A program made the translations under genes and the position numbers. Under the pieces are notes generated by a model. It was not told the origin of the DNA. It made no database searches and saw only the letters and a program-made list of their open reading frames with translations. From Paracoccaceae bacterium (GTDB lineage: Bacteria > Pseudomonadota > Alphaproteobacteria > Rhodobacterales > Rhodobacteraceae), in NCBI GenBank assembly GCA_027486345.1, contig JAIXPH010000052.1:1-64000 (forward strand): a DNA stretch of 64,000 bases. Direction: 5' to 3'. How positions within the stretch are numbered: the stretch's first letter is position 1; each line of letters starts with the position of its first letter. Below are positions 53,449 through 64,000 of the stretch, in pieces.

Positions 53449-53480
53449 ACGCCCCCTGCCGCAAGGCGGGGGGCGTTTCC
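53449..53480 (+). terminator. Intrinsic terminator after the second sugar ABC operon
   Basis: ACGCCCCCTGCC and GGCGGGGGGCGT pair around a GCAA tetraloop (12 pairs, one G-U), followed by TTCC. The remaining gap to 53728 holds only a small hairpin, GGACCG/CGGTCC, near 53695; nothing else was recognised. Confidence 0.75.
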
Positions 53481-53728
53481 ATTTGGACGGATGGGAGGGG
53501 TGGTCTCGCAACCCTTCCTCTATGCGCCCCGATGCTTTGGGCCCCGGGGCAAAACCAACCGTCGCAGCAGGACCGCAAACTTGCCCCCCCTCCGCATCCC
53601 CCTGCGCGGTGCCCCGCTGAAACCAGCGCAAGCCCCCGCCACATTTTCCACCCTCCCCGCAACCCCTGCCCCCTCTGGACGATTGCCCTGACCGGACCGT
53701 CCTTCGGTCCAGCGCTCAAGGAGGCACC

Positions 53729-55285
53729 ATGCCCGGCACGATGACCCTGACGACCATGCCCACAGGCGGGCAAGACCCCATGACGGCCCTCGCGGGCGAG
53801 GATGCCTATCTGGTGTCGGACTGGCCTGCCGTGCAGACGCGCCGCGTGATCTGGTCGCCGGACAACGTGATCTTCCACCCCGATGGCAGCTTCGATCTGG
53901 CACTGACCGCCGCTCCGGATAGCACCTGGCGACCCTATCTGAGCGGCGAGGTCGCCTCGGTCGAGACGGGCACCCATGGCACATGGACGTGGAATGCGCA
54001 GGTCCCGCGCATGGTGGCGGGGGCGGTGTTCGGCATGTTCACCTTTCAGGCCGATGCCGCAGCACCCCGCGTGGAATTCGACTTCGAATTTGTCGGCGCC
54101 GACACCACCAAGCTTGAACTCAACGTGCACATGGCCGGGCCGGACGGCAGCAATGTGTCGTTGGCGGGGGGGCCGCTCACGGTGGACCTCGGCTTTGACG
54201 CGGCCGCCGCCCGGCATGTCTATGCGGTGACCGTGACCGAAGGCGCGGCGGTCTTTACCATCGACGGCACGGTGGTCGCCACCTTCGGTCCCGGGGACAT
54301 GACGAATGGCGTCTGGCGCGAGGGCGAGATGCGGTCCTATGTCGATCTTTGGGCCGTGAATGATGACGGCATCCAGAATTGGGCCGGGGTGTGGGATGGC
54401 AGCGGCGTGCCGATGCTGGCCAGCGTCGCGGCGCTTGACGTGCCGGACGGGGAGTCCGTGCCCCTGCCCACCGATCCCGCACCTGACCTCCCCCCCGAGC
54501 CGCCGCCGCTCCCCGCGCCGGACGCCCAACCGAGCACGACGGACGGGGACAGTCCGGACATGGCGACACCGCCCGCGGTGTCCCTGCCCGGATTGCAGCA
54601 AGGGACGGACGGAGCCGATGTGCTGATCGGGGGGCGCGGAACGGATGTGCTGCTGGGCGGCGCGGGCAATGACTTTCTGGCCGGAGAGCGTGGCGACAAC
54701 GTGGTCGATGGCGGCGCGGGTAACGACTGGCTGAGCCATGCCTTCGCGCGCAAGGCGTTGCAGATCGACCTCTCCGACCCTCTGCCGCAAGCGACCGGCC
54801 GCAGCACCGACCTGATCCGGGGGGTGGAGAACCTGCAAGGCGGCAAGGGCGGCGACCGTCTGACAGGCGACGCGGGGGCGAACATCCTTGACGGCATGGG
54901 GGGACGCGACCGGATCAACGGGGGCGCAGGCGCGGATGTGATCATCGGCGGTCGCGGACGTGACTGGCTGGACGGCGGCGCGGACCGCGATGCCGACACC
55001 TTCGTGTTCCGTCAGGCCGCCGACAGCCCACGGGCGGGCGGTGGAGACCGGGTGCTGAACTTCGTCTCGGGCATCGACCACATCGACCTCAGCCGCATCG
55101 ACGCCCGACCGGATCTTGCGGGCAGCCAGAGCCTTGGCCTTGCGGACGGTCCCGCCGATCACGCCGTCTGGCTTCAGGCGGGGGCGCGCGGCACCGCCGT
55201 GCTGGCCGATGTGACGGGCGACGGCAGGGCGGACCTGCGGGTCTTCGTGCTGGGGATCGTGACCGTGGATGACCTGATCTTGTGA
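53729..55285 (+). CDS. Secreted GH16-like glycan hydrolase with C-terminal RTX repeats
   Basis: The 518-residue protein has no N-terminal signal. Residues about 35-245 look like a family 16 glycoside hydrolase, with WSPDNVIFHPDGSFDLALTA, GTWTWNAQVPRMVAGAVFG and the catalytic pattern EFDFE (E116, D118, E120). A Pro-rich linker follows (about 248-275), then calcium-binding nonapeptide repeats such as GGRGTDVLLGGAGNDFL and GGAGADVIIGGRGRDWL to about residue 415, and a hydrophobic C-terminal end typical of type I secretion substrates. It may trim an exopolysaccharide. The ribosome site is AAGGAGG. No type I exporter is adjacent. Confidence 0.78.
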   Translation: MPGTMTLTTMPTGGQDPMTALAGEDAYLVSDWPAVQTRRVIWSPDNVIFHPDGSFDLALTAAPDSTWRPYLSGEVASVETGTHGTWTWNAQVPRMVAGAVFGMFTFQADAAAPRVEFDFEFVGADTTKLELNVHMAGPDGSNVSLAGGPLTVDLGFDAAAARHVYAVTVTEGAAVFTIDGTVVATFGPGDMTNGVWREGEMRSYVDLWAVNDDGIQNWAGVWDGSGVPMLASVAALDVPDGESVPLPTDPAPDLPPEPPPLPAPDAQPSTTDGDSPDMATPPAVSLPGLQQGTDGADVLIGGRGTDVLLGGAGNDFLAGERGDNVVDGGAGNDWLSHAFARKALQIDLSDPLPQATGRSTDLIRGVENLQGGKGGDRLTGDAGANILDGMGGRDRINGGAGADVIIGGRGRDWLDGGADRDADTFVFRQAADSPRAGGGDRVLNFVSGIDHIDLSRIDARPDLAGSQSLGLADGPADHAVWLQAGARGTAVLADVTGDGRADLRVFVLGIVTVDDLIL

Positions 55286-55342
55286 CCGGCCGGGCCGGTC
55301 ATGGCCCGCGCGACAAGCCCTGACCGCACGCGACGGTCAGGG
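55283..55342. terminator. Two hairpins between convergent RTX and BNR genes
   Basis: TGACCGGC/GCCGGTCA (55283-55301) includes the RTX gene stop codon. CCCTGACCG/CGGTCAGGG (55318-55342) follows with a 7-base loop. Neither has a clear T-run, so they are probably Rho-aided or protective ends for both genes. Confidence 0.5.
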
Positions 55343-55350
55343 CCGGGGCG

Positions 55351-56505
55351 TCACCCGCCCGTCACCGTCTCCACGCAAAGGACCGTGGGCAGATGTTGCG
55401 CGATCTGGTGCCACTGGTCGCCCTCGTCGAAACTGGCAAAGACAGAACCGGAATTGGTGCCGAAATAGACTCCGGGCGCGGCCATCCGGTCCGTGGCCAT
55501 GGCCTGCCGCAACACGGTGAAGAAGCAGTTCTTGTCGGGCAGGCCCTGCCCCAGCCCTTGCCAGTTGGCACCGCCATCGCGCGACCGCCAGACCTGCGCG
55601 CGCGCATCTGGCGGAAAGCGCCCCTTGGTGTCGCCGTTCAGCGGCAAGACCCACAGCGTCTGTGGATCGCCCGGATGCACCGCCACCGGGAAGCCGAAGG
55701 TCGAGGGCAGTCCTGCCGTGATGTCATCCCAACTGCGGCCCCCATCATTGCTGCGATAGACCCCGTGGTGGTTCTGCTGATAGATCAGGTCCGACCCTTC
55801 GACCCGCACCATGTTGTGCACGCAATAGCCGATCTCATGCCCGCAGGCGCCGGTGTGCTCATGGGCGTGATCGGTCGCCTCATTCGACAGCCGGTTGCGC
55901 CGTTCCCATGTCGCGCCTCCGTCCTCCGAGGCGAAGACCCCGGCGGCGGAAATGCCGACCCACAGCCGGTCCGGCCGCGCCACATCCGTCAGGATAGTGT
56001 GCAGCACGAGGCCCGCCCCGCCCGGTTCCCAACTGGGGCCAGAGGGGTGGTTGTTCAGCCCCTCCACAGCCGTCCAACCCGCCCCGCCATCGGTGCTTTC
56101 ATAAAGCCCCGCCGGTTTGGCCCCGGCGTAAAGCCGGTCGCCGACGCGACCAAGGCTCCAGAGCGTCTTGATCGTCTTGCCAAAGGGCGCGGGAGGCGAT
56201 GCGGTCAGGCCGACGTAGGCCGCCCCTTCCGGATCATTGGCCAGCCAGTCATCCATCTGCCCATTCGACAGCAGCGACAGTTCCCACGTCGCCCCGCCAT
56301 CATCCGACCGCCAGACCCCCGCCCCGTGCCAATCGCCCCCGCCCGCCGCCCAGAGCGTGCCGGTCGCCGGATCGCCGATGGCATGGTTGATGGGCCAGCC
56401 GCCGCAGAGGGGGCCGCTGACCTCCCACGTCTGGCGACCGTCGGTCGAGGTCAGGACGAAAAGCCCCTTGGTGGTGCCCGCAAGCACCCGCACCCTGTCT
56501 GCCAT
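55351..56505 (-). CDS. BNR/YCF48-type beta-propeller protein of unknown function
   Basis: The 384-residue protein contains repeated Asp-box motifs: STDGRQTWEVSG, SDDGGATWELS, STDGGAGWTAVEG, SEDGGATWERRN, SNDGGRSWDDIT and SRDGGANWQGLG. That is the pattern of sialidase/sortilin-like propellers. No signal peptide or catalytic sialidase residues are seen, so it is probably cytosolic and perhaps not an enzyme. A loop near residues 210-230 is rich in His and Cys (HAHEHTGACGHE, then YCVHNMV) and may bind metal. It is convergent with the RTX gene and lies upstream of no other minus-strand gene. Confidence 0.75.
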   Translation of the reverse strand: MADRVRVLAGTTKGLFVLTSTDGRQTWEVSGPLCGGWPINHAIGDPATGTLWAAGGGDWHGAGVWRSDDGGATWELSLLSNGQMDDWLANDPEGAAYVGLTASPPAPFGKTIKTLWSLGRVGDRLYAGAKPAGLYESTDGGAGWTAVEGLNNHPSGPSWEPGGAGLVLHTILTDVARPDRLWVGISAAGVFASEDGGATWERRNRLSNEATDHAHEHTGACGHEIGYCVHNMVRVEGSDLIYQQNHHGVYRSNDGGRSWDDITAGLPSTFGFPVAVHPGDPQTLWVLPLNGDTKGRFPPDARAQVWRSRDGGANWQGLGQGLPDKNCFFTVLRQAMATDRMAAPGVYFGTNSGSVFASFDEGDQWHQIAQHLPTVLCVETVTGG

Positions 56506-56590
56506 CGGTTCCTCCCCTGCGACAGTTCAGGGGCAGGTTATCACGGGTTTTGAATATGTCATTCGCTTTGGCCGAACATATCGGCAAGCG

Positions 56591-57229
56591 TCAGCCGTTG
56601 GGCAAAAGGTAACCCGCCCCAAGGCTTTCGGCCATGATCACACGGCCGTTGGGCAGGTCATTGCCATCCAGCTTCCACGCGATTTCATCCGGCGTCAGGT
56701 TGTAATGCTGCCAGCGCGCGGTCAGGCGGGCGCGCAGCACGGGTTCGGGCACGGTTACCAGCACCTTCACATCGAACAGCGGCATCAGCCGGGTCCAGGG
56801 CGCGCGATTGAGCAGCAGGTAGTTCCCCTCCGCCACGATCACGCGGGTGGTGGCGGGGATCAGCCGGGCCCCGGCGCGGGCAATCTCGATGCTGCGGTCA
56901 AAGACCGGAACGGCCACGAAATCCTCATCCCCCGCGCGCAGGCGTTTCAGGGTGTGATAAAGCCCGCCGACGTCAAAGGTATCCGGCGCGCCCTTGGTCG
57001 GGCGCAGACCGGCGGGGACGAGGTGCAGGTCGTCATAGTGATAGCCGTCCATCGGCAGCACCGCCGCCAATCCCGGTTCGGCTGCGTTCAGCCGGTCCAC
57101 CAGCGCTTCGGCTTGCGTGGATTTGCCCGATCCCGGTGCCCCGGCGATGGCCGCAATCACCCGCGCGCCACCCGTTGCACGCCTTGCCAGCAGATCAGCC
57201 AGACCTGCGATGTCGATGTCCGGGGTCAT
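56591..57229 (-). CDS. P-loop kinase, FrcK/uridine kinase-like
   Basis: The 212-residue protein has Walker A IAGAPGSGKSTQAEALVD (about residues 28-45), the base/sugar-site LPMDGYHYDDLHLV, RPTKGAPDTFDVGGLYHTLK, and VIVAEGNYLLLNRAPW. This layout belongs to the PanK/uridine-kinase-like group that includes FrcK of rhizobial fructose transport loci. A sugar or nucleoside substrate is likely. A CUT2 sugar transporter lies 3 kb away on the other strand, which is suggestive but not an operon link. Confidence 0.72.
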   Translation of the reverse strand: MTPDIDIAGLADLLARRATGGARVIAAIAGAPGSGKSTQAEALVDRLNAAEPGLAAVLPMDGYHYDDLHLVPAGLRPTKGAPDTFDVGGLYHTLKRLRAGDEDFVAVPVFDRSIEIARAGARLIPATTRVIVAEGNYLLLNRAPWTRLMPLFDVKVLVTVPEPVLRARLTARWQHYNLTPDEIAWKLDGNDLPNGRVIMAESLGAGYLLPNG

Positions 57230-57275
57230 GGCCCACTCCTTTTTTCCGTGATCCTAATCGCGTGCGGACCACGCC

Positions 57276-58190
57276 TCAACCCATCCGCGCCGTCTCGAAC
57301 AGCGCCGATGCCGACTCGCGCACCAGCGCCGCCACCCCGTCCAACTGCCGCGCGAGGGGGCTGGAGCGCCGCCAGACCATGCCGATCGTGCGCCTTGGCT
57401 TCACCCCGGCAAAGCGGGCCACGCTGACGGCGGCGGATCGCGTCTCGATTCCCACCGCCATGTCGGGGATCAGGGTCACGCCCAGCCCCGCGCCCACCAT
57501 CTGCACCAGCGTGGACAGCGAACTTCCGTCCAACAGCTCACGCGGCGCGCTGCGCCCCATGTCGCAGAACGAGAGCGCCTGATCGCGGAAACAGTGCCCC
57601 TCCTCCAGCAGCAAAAGCCGCATCTCGCGCAGGCGGTCGGGGCTGGGCACGGGTTGCCCGGCATCGGCCAAGGGGCGGACCAGCACGAATTCTTCGGAAA
57701 AGAGCGCCACCTCGGTCAGTGCGGGTTCCGACACCGGCAGCGCCACGATGGCGGTGTCCAAGCGCCCCGCCTGCAATTCCACCAACAGGCGCGGCGTGAC
57801 GGTTTCGCGGATGTGGATATCAAGCCCGGCATTGGCGCGCGTCAGCCGCCCGATCAGGTCGGGCAGCAGATAGGGCGCAACGGTCGGGATCACCCCCAAG
57901 CGCAGCCGCCCCACCAGCCGGTCCTGCGCGGCGCGGGCAATGTCGCCCAACTCCTCCACCGCGCGCAGGATGTCATGGATGCGCGGGGCAAGGCTTTCGC
58001 CATATCCCGTCAGCCGCACCGCCCGCGAGTCGCGTTCGAACAGTGCCGCGCCAAGGGTCTGTTCCATCTCGCGGATCTGCATCGACAGAGCGGGTTGCGA
58101 GATCGCGCACACCTCGGCCGCGCGGCCGAAGTGTCCGTGGCGGGCCAGCGCCTGAAAGTAGCGCATCTGTTTCAGGGTCAGGTTCAACAT
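57276..58190 (-). CDS. oxyR: Hydrogen peroxide sensor and regulator OxyR
   Basis: This 304-residue LysR-family protein has its helix-turn-helix at residues 18-40 (HGHFGRAAEVCAISQPALSM). The two redox cysteines of OxyR are present as C200 in EEGHCFRDQ and C209 in LSFCD, with the family 8-residue gap. Oxidation forms a disulphide that activates the protein. It is divergent from katG, the classical target, with 126 bases between them. The ATG at 58190 fits the family start (NLTLKQMRYFQALA). Confidence 0.94.
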   Translation of the reverse strand: MLNLTLKQMRYFQALARHGHFGRAAEVCAISQPALSMQIREMEQTLGAALFERDSRAVRLTGYGESLAPRIHDILRAVEELGDIARAAQDRLVGRLRLGVIPTVAPYLLPDLIGRLTRANAGLDIHIRETVTPRLLVELQAGRLDTAIVALPVSEPALTEVALFSEEFVLVRPLADAGQPVPSPDRLREMRLLLLEEGHCFRDQALSFCDMGRSAPRELLDGSSLSTLVQMVGAGLGVTLIPDMAVGIETRSAAVSVARFAGVKPRRTIGMVWRRSSPLARQLDGVAALVRESASALFETARMG

Positions 58191-58201
58191 AAGCCCATCT
58201 T

Positions 58202-58212
58202 ATAGCCCCTAT
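58202..58212. promoter_or_regulatory. OxyR-type half operator between oxyR and katG
   Basis: ATAGCCCCTAT is an ATAG/CTAT palindrome like the units of OxyR sites. It lies 12 bases from the oxyR start and 105 from katG. The full four-unit OxyR pattern was not clear, so this is a partial match. Confidence 0.4.
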
Positions 58213-58229
58213 CAGGAAATCCAAGTTAA

Positions 58230-60530
<2,301 letters not shown>

Positions 60531-60548
60531 ACAGTGTGACACGACGAA

Positions 60549-60581
60549 GGGCGGCGCGAGGGGTTCGCGCCGCCCTTTTTG
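60549..60581 (+). terminator. Intrinsic terminator after katG
   Basis: GGGCGGCGCGA and TCGCGCCGCCC form a perfect 11-pair stem around a 5-base loop, followed by TTTTTG. Confidence 0.88.
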
Positions 60582-60592
60582 TTGCCGTGGAC

Positions 60593-60650
60593 GGTGCGCA
60601 ATGAATGCGCACCCTACGGTCGGCGGTAGGGTGCGCATTCATGGCGCACC
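60593..60650. repeat. Long near-perfect inverted repeat (58 bases)
   Basis: Two 25-base arms (60593-60617 and 60626-60650, outer part GGTGCGCA, inner part GCGCACCCTAC) differ at one position and enclose an 8-base loop. It sits between the katG terminator and the end of the FAH-type gene. It resembles the widely scattered REP-like GTAGGGTGCGCA elements of bacterial genomes. Confidence 0.65.
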
Positions 60651-60658
60651 ACCCCCCG

Positions 60659-61501
60659 TCAATCGGCGATCACGTCCTGCCGCTGCTGGCCGAGGCCGGA
60701 AATCCCCAACTCCACCACATCGCCCGCCTTCAGATAGCGCGGCGGTTTCATCCCCATGCCCACGCCGGGCGGGGTGCCGGTGGAGATGACGTCGCCGGGA
60801 TGCAGCGTCATGAATTGCGACAGGTAGCTGACGACATGGGCCACGCCGTAAACCATGGTCTTGGTCGATCCGTTCTGCACCTTCACGCCATTGACGGTCA
60901 GCCACATCGACAGGTCCTGCGGATCGGCGACCTCATCCCGCGTCACCAGCCACGGGCCGAGTTGGCCGAAGTTGTCGCAGCTTTTGCCCTTGGTCCATTG
61001 CCCCGCGCGTTCGGTCTGGAAGGCGCGTTCGGAAACGTCATTGGCCACGGCGAAACCGGCGACATGGTTCAGCGCGTCCTCCTTGGACACGTATTTCGCC
61101 TTGGTCCCGATGATGACGGCCAGTTCCACCTCCCAGTCGGTCTTTTCAGACCCGCGCGGGATGATGATCGGGTCATTCGGACCGCAGATGGCCGAGGTCG
61201 CCTTCATGAAGATCACCGGTTCCGGCGGCACGGCCATGCCGCTTTCGGCGGCGTGGTCGGCATAGTTCAGCCCTATGCAGATGAATTTGCCGGTGCCCGC
61301 CACGCAGGGGCCAAGCCGGGTGGCAGCGTCCACCACCGGCAGGGCGGCAGTGTCGAAGCCGCGCAGGGCGGACAGGCCCGCATCCGACAGCACCGCGCCG
61401 CCGATGTCGGGCACGATGCCGGTCAGATCGCGGATCGTGCCATCCGCGGCCAAAAGGCCCGGACGTTCCGCCCCGATGGGGCCATGACGCAACAGTTTCA
61501 A
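60659..61501 (-). CDS. Fumarylacetoacetate hydrolase-family enzyme, probable 2,4-diketo-3-deoxy-L-fuconate hydrolase type
   Basis: The 280-residue FAH-fold protein has GKFICIGLNYADHAAESGM, the metal-binding acidic stretch EKTDWEVELAVIIG, GFAVANDVSERAFQTERAGQ and DVISTGTPPGVGMGMKPP. Members of this subgroup cleave 2,4-diketo-3-deoxysugar acids to pyruvate and a hydroxyacid. It begins with a TTG codon (61501), placed 8 bases after GAAAGGAC; no ATG gives the family N-terminus KLLRHGPIG. It is last in the minus-strand sugar operon, which supports this role over ureidoglycolate lyase. Confidence 0.8.
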   Translation of the reverse strand: MKLLRHGPIGAERPGLLAADGTIRDLTGIVPDIGGAVLSDAGLSALRGFDTAALPVVDAATRLGPCVAGTGKFICIGLNYADHAAESGMAVPPEPVIFMKATSAICGPNDPIIIPRGSEKTDWEVELAVIIGTKAKYVSKEDALNHVAGFAVANDVSERAFQTERAGQWTKGKSCDNFGQLGPWLVTRDEVADPQDLSMWLTVNGVKVQNGSTKTMVYGVAHVVSYLSQFMTLHPGDVISTGTPPGVGMGMKPPRYLKAGDVVELGISGLGQQRQDVIAD

Positions 61502-61513
61502 GGTCTTGTCCTT

Positions 61514-62251
61514 TCAGATATTGGCCCAGCCGCCGTCGATCACATGGGCGACGCCGGTGGTATAGCTGGATTCGTCGGATGCCAGATAGAGCACCAGCGC
61601 GGCGATCTCTTCGGCCTTGGCGATGCGGCCGATGGGTTGGCGTGCGATAAAGGCCTTTTTCGCCGCCTCATAATCCCCCGTCGCGCGCAAACGCTCGTCC
61701 AGTGACGGGCTCTCCACCGTGCCGGGGCAGATGGCGTTGCAGCGGATACCGCGCGTGACGAAATCGGCGGCTATGGATTTGGTCAGCCCGATCACGCCCG
61801 CCTTGGTCGCGCCATAGACAAAGCGGTTCGGCGCGGCGATGACCGATGAGGCGACCGAGGCCATGTTGATGATCGACCCGCCGCCGTTGTCCAGCATCGC
61901 GGGCAGGAAGGCCCGGCACATGCGATACATGGCCGTCATGTTCAGATCGAGCGAGAAGGCCCAATCCTCTTCGGAACAGTCAAGGATCGTGCCGCCCGCG
62001 ACATAGCCCGCGCAGTTGAACAGGATGTCCACCGCGCCCACCTCTGCCGCTGCCGCCGCCACGGCCTCCTTGTCGCGGACGTTCAGAAGCCGCGTCTCAA
62101 GCCCGTGATCCGCCAGTTCCGCCAGCGTCACCGGGTTGATGTCGGCGGCGATCACCTGCGCGCCCTCGCGCGCCATCATCAGGGCCGAAGCACGCCCGAT
62201 CCCCTGCCCGGCCGCTGTCACCAGTGCGCGTTTGCCTGCCAGACGTCCCAT
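61514..62251 (-). CDS. SDR-family dehydrogenase, probable 2-keto-3-deoxy-L-fuconate dehydrogenase
   Basis: The 245-residue short-chain dehydrogenase has the cofactor motif VTAAGQGIGRASALMMAREG, the NAG-type strand FNCAGYVAGG, the catalytic serine in INMASVASS and the YGATKAG catalytic Tyr-Lys pair, ending with the family GVAHVIDGGWANI. The conserved acidic residue after the second strand (AADIN) predicts NAD use. The ATG at 62251 shares one base with the dehydratase stop (TGATG). Its place between dehydratase and FAH-type hydrolase suggests oxidation of the 4-position of a 2-keto-3-deoxyacid. Confidence 0.82.
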   Translation of the reverse strand: MGRLAGKRALVTAAGQGIGRASALMMAREGAQVIAADINPVTLAELADHGLETRLLNVRDKEAVAAAAAEVGAVDILFNCAGYVAGGTILDCSEEDWAFSLDLNMTAMYRMCRAFLPAMLDNGGGSIINMASVASSVIAAPNRFVYGATKAGVIGLTKSIAADFVTRGIRCNAICPGTVESPSLDERLRATGDYEAAKKAFIARQPIGRIAKAEEIAALVLYLASDESSYTTGVAHVIDGGWANI

Positions 62252-63759
62252 CACATCACCGCCCCGATCTGCCACGGCACGAATTCCGCGCCGCCAAAGC
62301 CCAAACCTTCGGATTTCGTCACTTCGCCCGATGCGGTGCGGATGAACAACTCAAAGAGTTCTTCCCCCTTGGCCCGCAAATCCACGCCCGCCGAGACGAT
62401 GTCCCCGGCGTTCAAATCCATATCCTCGGACATATGGGTGTACATCTCGGTATTCGTGGCCACCTTGATGCAGGGCACCGGCTTGTAGCCCGAGACCGAC
62501 CCGCGCCCAGTGGTGAAGACGATCAGGTTCGCGCCCGATGCGATCTGGCCGGTGACCGAGCAGGGGTCGTAACCGGGGCTGTCCATGAAGACGAAGCCCT
62601 TTTTCGTGATGGGTTCACCAAAGAGATAGACATCCTCCAGCGGGGCCGTTCCGCCCTTGGCCACAGCGCCCAAGGATTTTTCAAGGATCGTCGTCAACCC
62701 GCCGCGCTTGTTGCCGGGGCTGGGGTTGTTGTTCATCTCGCCACCGTTGCGTTCGCAATAATCCTCCCACCAGCGGATACGGGCGATCAGCTTTTCACCC
62801 ACCTCCGGGCTGACGGCGCGGCGGGTCAAGAGGTGCTCCGCGCCATAGATTTCCGTCGTTTCCGACAGGATCGTGGTCCCACCATGCTGCACGAGGATAT
62901 CCGACGCCACGCCGAGTGCCGGGTTCGCGGTGATGCCGGAATAGCCATCCGACCCGCCGCATTGCATGCCGATCACCAGTTCCGACACCGGGATGGGTTC
63001 GCGCACATAGGTCTCAGCCACCAAAGCCATCTCGCGTAGCGCCTCGAGCCCACGCTCAACGGTGCGGCGGGTGCCGCCCTCTTGCTGGATAGTCATATGG
63101 CGGAAGTTGTTGTCGCCCCGCATCCGGCCCTTGCCCACAAGGTCCGGCACCTGCATCACCTCACACCCCAGGCCCACCAGCAGGATGCCGCCAAAGTTCG
63201 GGTTCTTGGCATAGCCGCGCAGGGTGCGCATCAAGGTGGCGTAGCCTTCATCCGACCCCGACATCCCGCAGCCCGAGGCATGGGCGATGGGCACAATGCC
63301 ATCCACATTCTTCAGGGCGCGGAACCAGTCGGTCTTTTCCGCCTCTTCCGCGATGAAGCGCGCGACGGAGCCGGAGCAGTTGACGGACGTCAGCACCCCC
63401 AGATAGTTCCGCGTCCCCGCCCCGCCATCTGGCCTGCGATAGCCCATGAAGGTGCGGGTTGCAGGCGCGGGCGGCAGGGGTTTCATATCCGCGCCAAAGG
63501 CATAGTCCTGTGCATGGTCCGACATGGCGATGTTGTGGACATGGACATGCGCGCCGGTGGCGATGTCAGCGGTCGCGGCACCGATGATCTGGCCGTAGCG
63601 ACGGACATGCTCCCCCGCCGCAATCGGGCGGTTCGCCATCTTGTGGCCGCGCGCGATGCGTTCAGCCGCGGTCACGCCAAGGCTTTCCGCGCCCGCCAGC
63701 AGATCGGCCAGCGCGATATCGACATTGTCTTCAGGATGCAGGCGGATGGTCAGGGCCAT
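62251..63759 (-). CDS. UxaA-family sugar-acid dehydratase
   Basis: The 502-residue protein has an N-terminal SAF-type domain (residues about 1-85, RLHPEDNVDIALADLLAGAE) and the large altronate/galactarate dehydratase domain with GYRRPDGGAGTRNYLGVLTS, AHASGCGMSGSDEGYATLMR, VIGMQCGGSDGYSGITANPA and GRGSVSGYKPVPCIKVATN. Conserved cysteines may bind iron. It removes water from a sugar acid. In this operon L-fuconate or a related deoxy/pentonic acid is more likely than altronate. The ATG at 63759 follows CTGAGGAACCC, 7 bases after the upstream SDR gene. Confidence 0.85.
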   Translation of the reverse strand: MALTIRLHPEDNVDIALADLLAGAESLGVTAAERIARGHKMANRPIAAGEHVRRYGQIIGAATADIATGAHVHVHNIAMSDHAQDYAFGADMKPLPPAPATRTFMGYRRPDGGAGTRNYLGVLTSVNCSGSVARFIAEEAEKTDWFRALKNVDGIVPIAHASGCGMSGSDEGYATLMRTLRGYAKNPNFGGILLVGLGCEVMQVPDLVGKGRMRGDNNFRHMTIQQEGGTRRTVERGLEALREMALVAETYVREPIPVSELVIGMQCGGSDGYSGITANPALGVASDILVQHGGTTILSETTEIYGAEHLLTRRAVSPEVGEKLIARIRWWEDYCERNGGEMNNNPSPGNKRGGLTTILEKSLGAVAKGGTAPLEDVYLFGEPITKKGFVFMDSPGYDPCSVTGQIASGANLIVFTTGRGSVSGYKPVPCIKVATNTEMYTHMSEDMDLNAGDIVSAGVDLRAKGEELFELFIRTASGEVTKSEGLGFGGAEFVPWQIGAVM

Positions 63760-63766
63760 GGGTTCC

Positions 63767-64000
<234 letters not shown>

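Overview
The window is GC-rich, gene-dense chromosome of an alphaproteobacterium, almost certainly a Rhodobacterales member (Rhodobacter/Gemmobacter-like). The strongest reason is a complete gene transfer agent (GTA) structural cluster of the Rhodobacter capsulatus type (genes g1 to g15), next to cysE. Supporting signs are a lipoyl-bearing pyruvate dehydrogenase E1-beta, a taurine-pyruvate-type aminotransferase, LacI-type operator half-sites and hairpin-rich intergenic repeats. No tRNA, rRNA or CRISPR array was recognised. One insertion-sequence end lies at the left edge.

Layout, left to right. 1-3.4 kb: end of an IS3-family element, then an EamA exporter and a LysR regulator divergent from glutaryl-CoA dehydrogenase. 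3.4-13.7 kb: housekeeping and central metabolism (FAD oxidoreductase, HAD phosphatase, anhydro-MurNAc kinase, tyrosyl-tRNA synthetase, two cyclophilins, phosphoglycerate kinase, class I fructose-bisphosphate aldolase, a lipoprotein), with one gene-poor stretch at 11.13-11.73 kb. 13.8-18 kb: FtsB-like protein and pdhA-pdhB-pdhC. 18.0-33.05 kb, minus strand: cysE, a DUF7742-like reading frame, and the whole GTA head-tail cluster, with a promoter region holding a TTAA-N7-TTAA box, an inverted repeat and a terminator-like leader hairpin. 33-38.5 kb: mltG, fabF, an aminotransferase and a DUF475/TerC-like membrane protein.

38.6-48.6 kb holds two divergent operons for amino sugars. On the minus strand are murQ, a binding protein, two permeases, a Gfo/Idh/MocA oxidoreductase and a UgpC-type ATPase. 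On the plus strand are a BadF-type sugar kinase, a GntR/UTRA regulator, a SIS-type glucosamine-6-phosphate deaminase and nagA. Together they form an import-phosphorylate-etherase-deacetylate-deaminate route from MurNAc/GlcNAc to fructose-6-phosphate. Matching direct repeats in the divergent promoter are candidate operators. anmK at 5.9 kb would feed the same route from recycled peptidoglycan.

48.7-57.2 kb: an Imm11-like protein with no visible toxin, a second sugar ABC transporter (ATPase-permease-binding protein) behind a promoter with a LacI-type half-operator, a secreted GH16-like/RTX protein, a BNR beta-propeller and a FrcK-like kinase. 57.3-60.5 kb: oxyR divergent from katG. 60.6-64 kb: a minus-strand operon (SDR, UxaA-family dehydratase, SDR, FAH-family hydrolase) that fits a non-phosphorylative deoxysugar pathway, probably for L-fucose, running off the right edge.

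Coordinates were read by eye. Starts were chosen by start codon, Shine-Dalgarno match and family length. Promoter and operator calls are pattern matches, not measurements.
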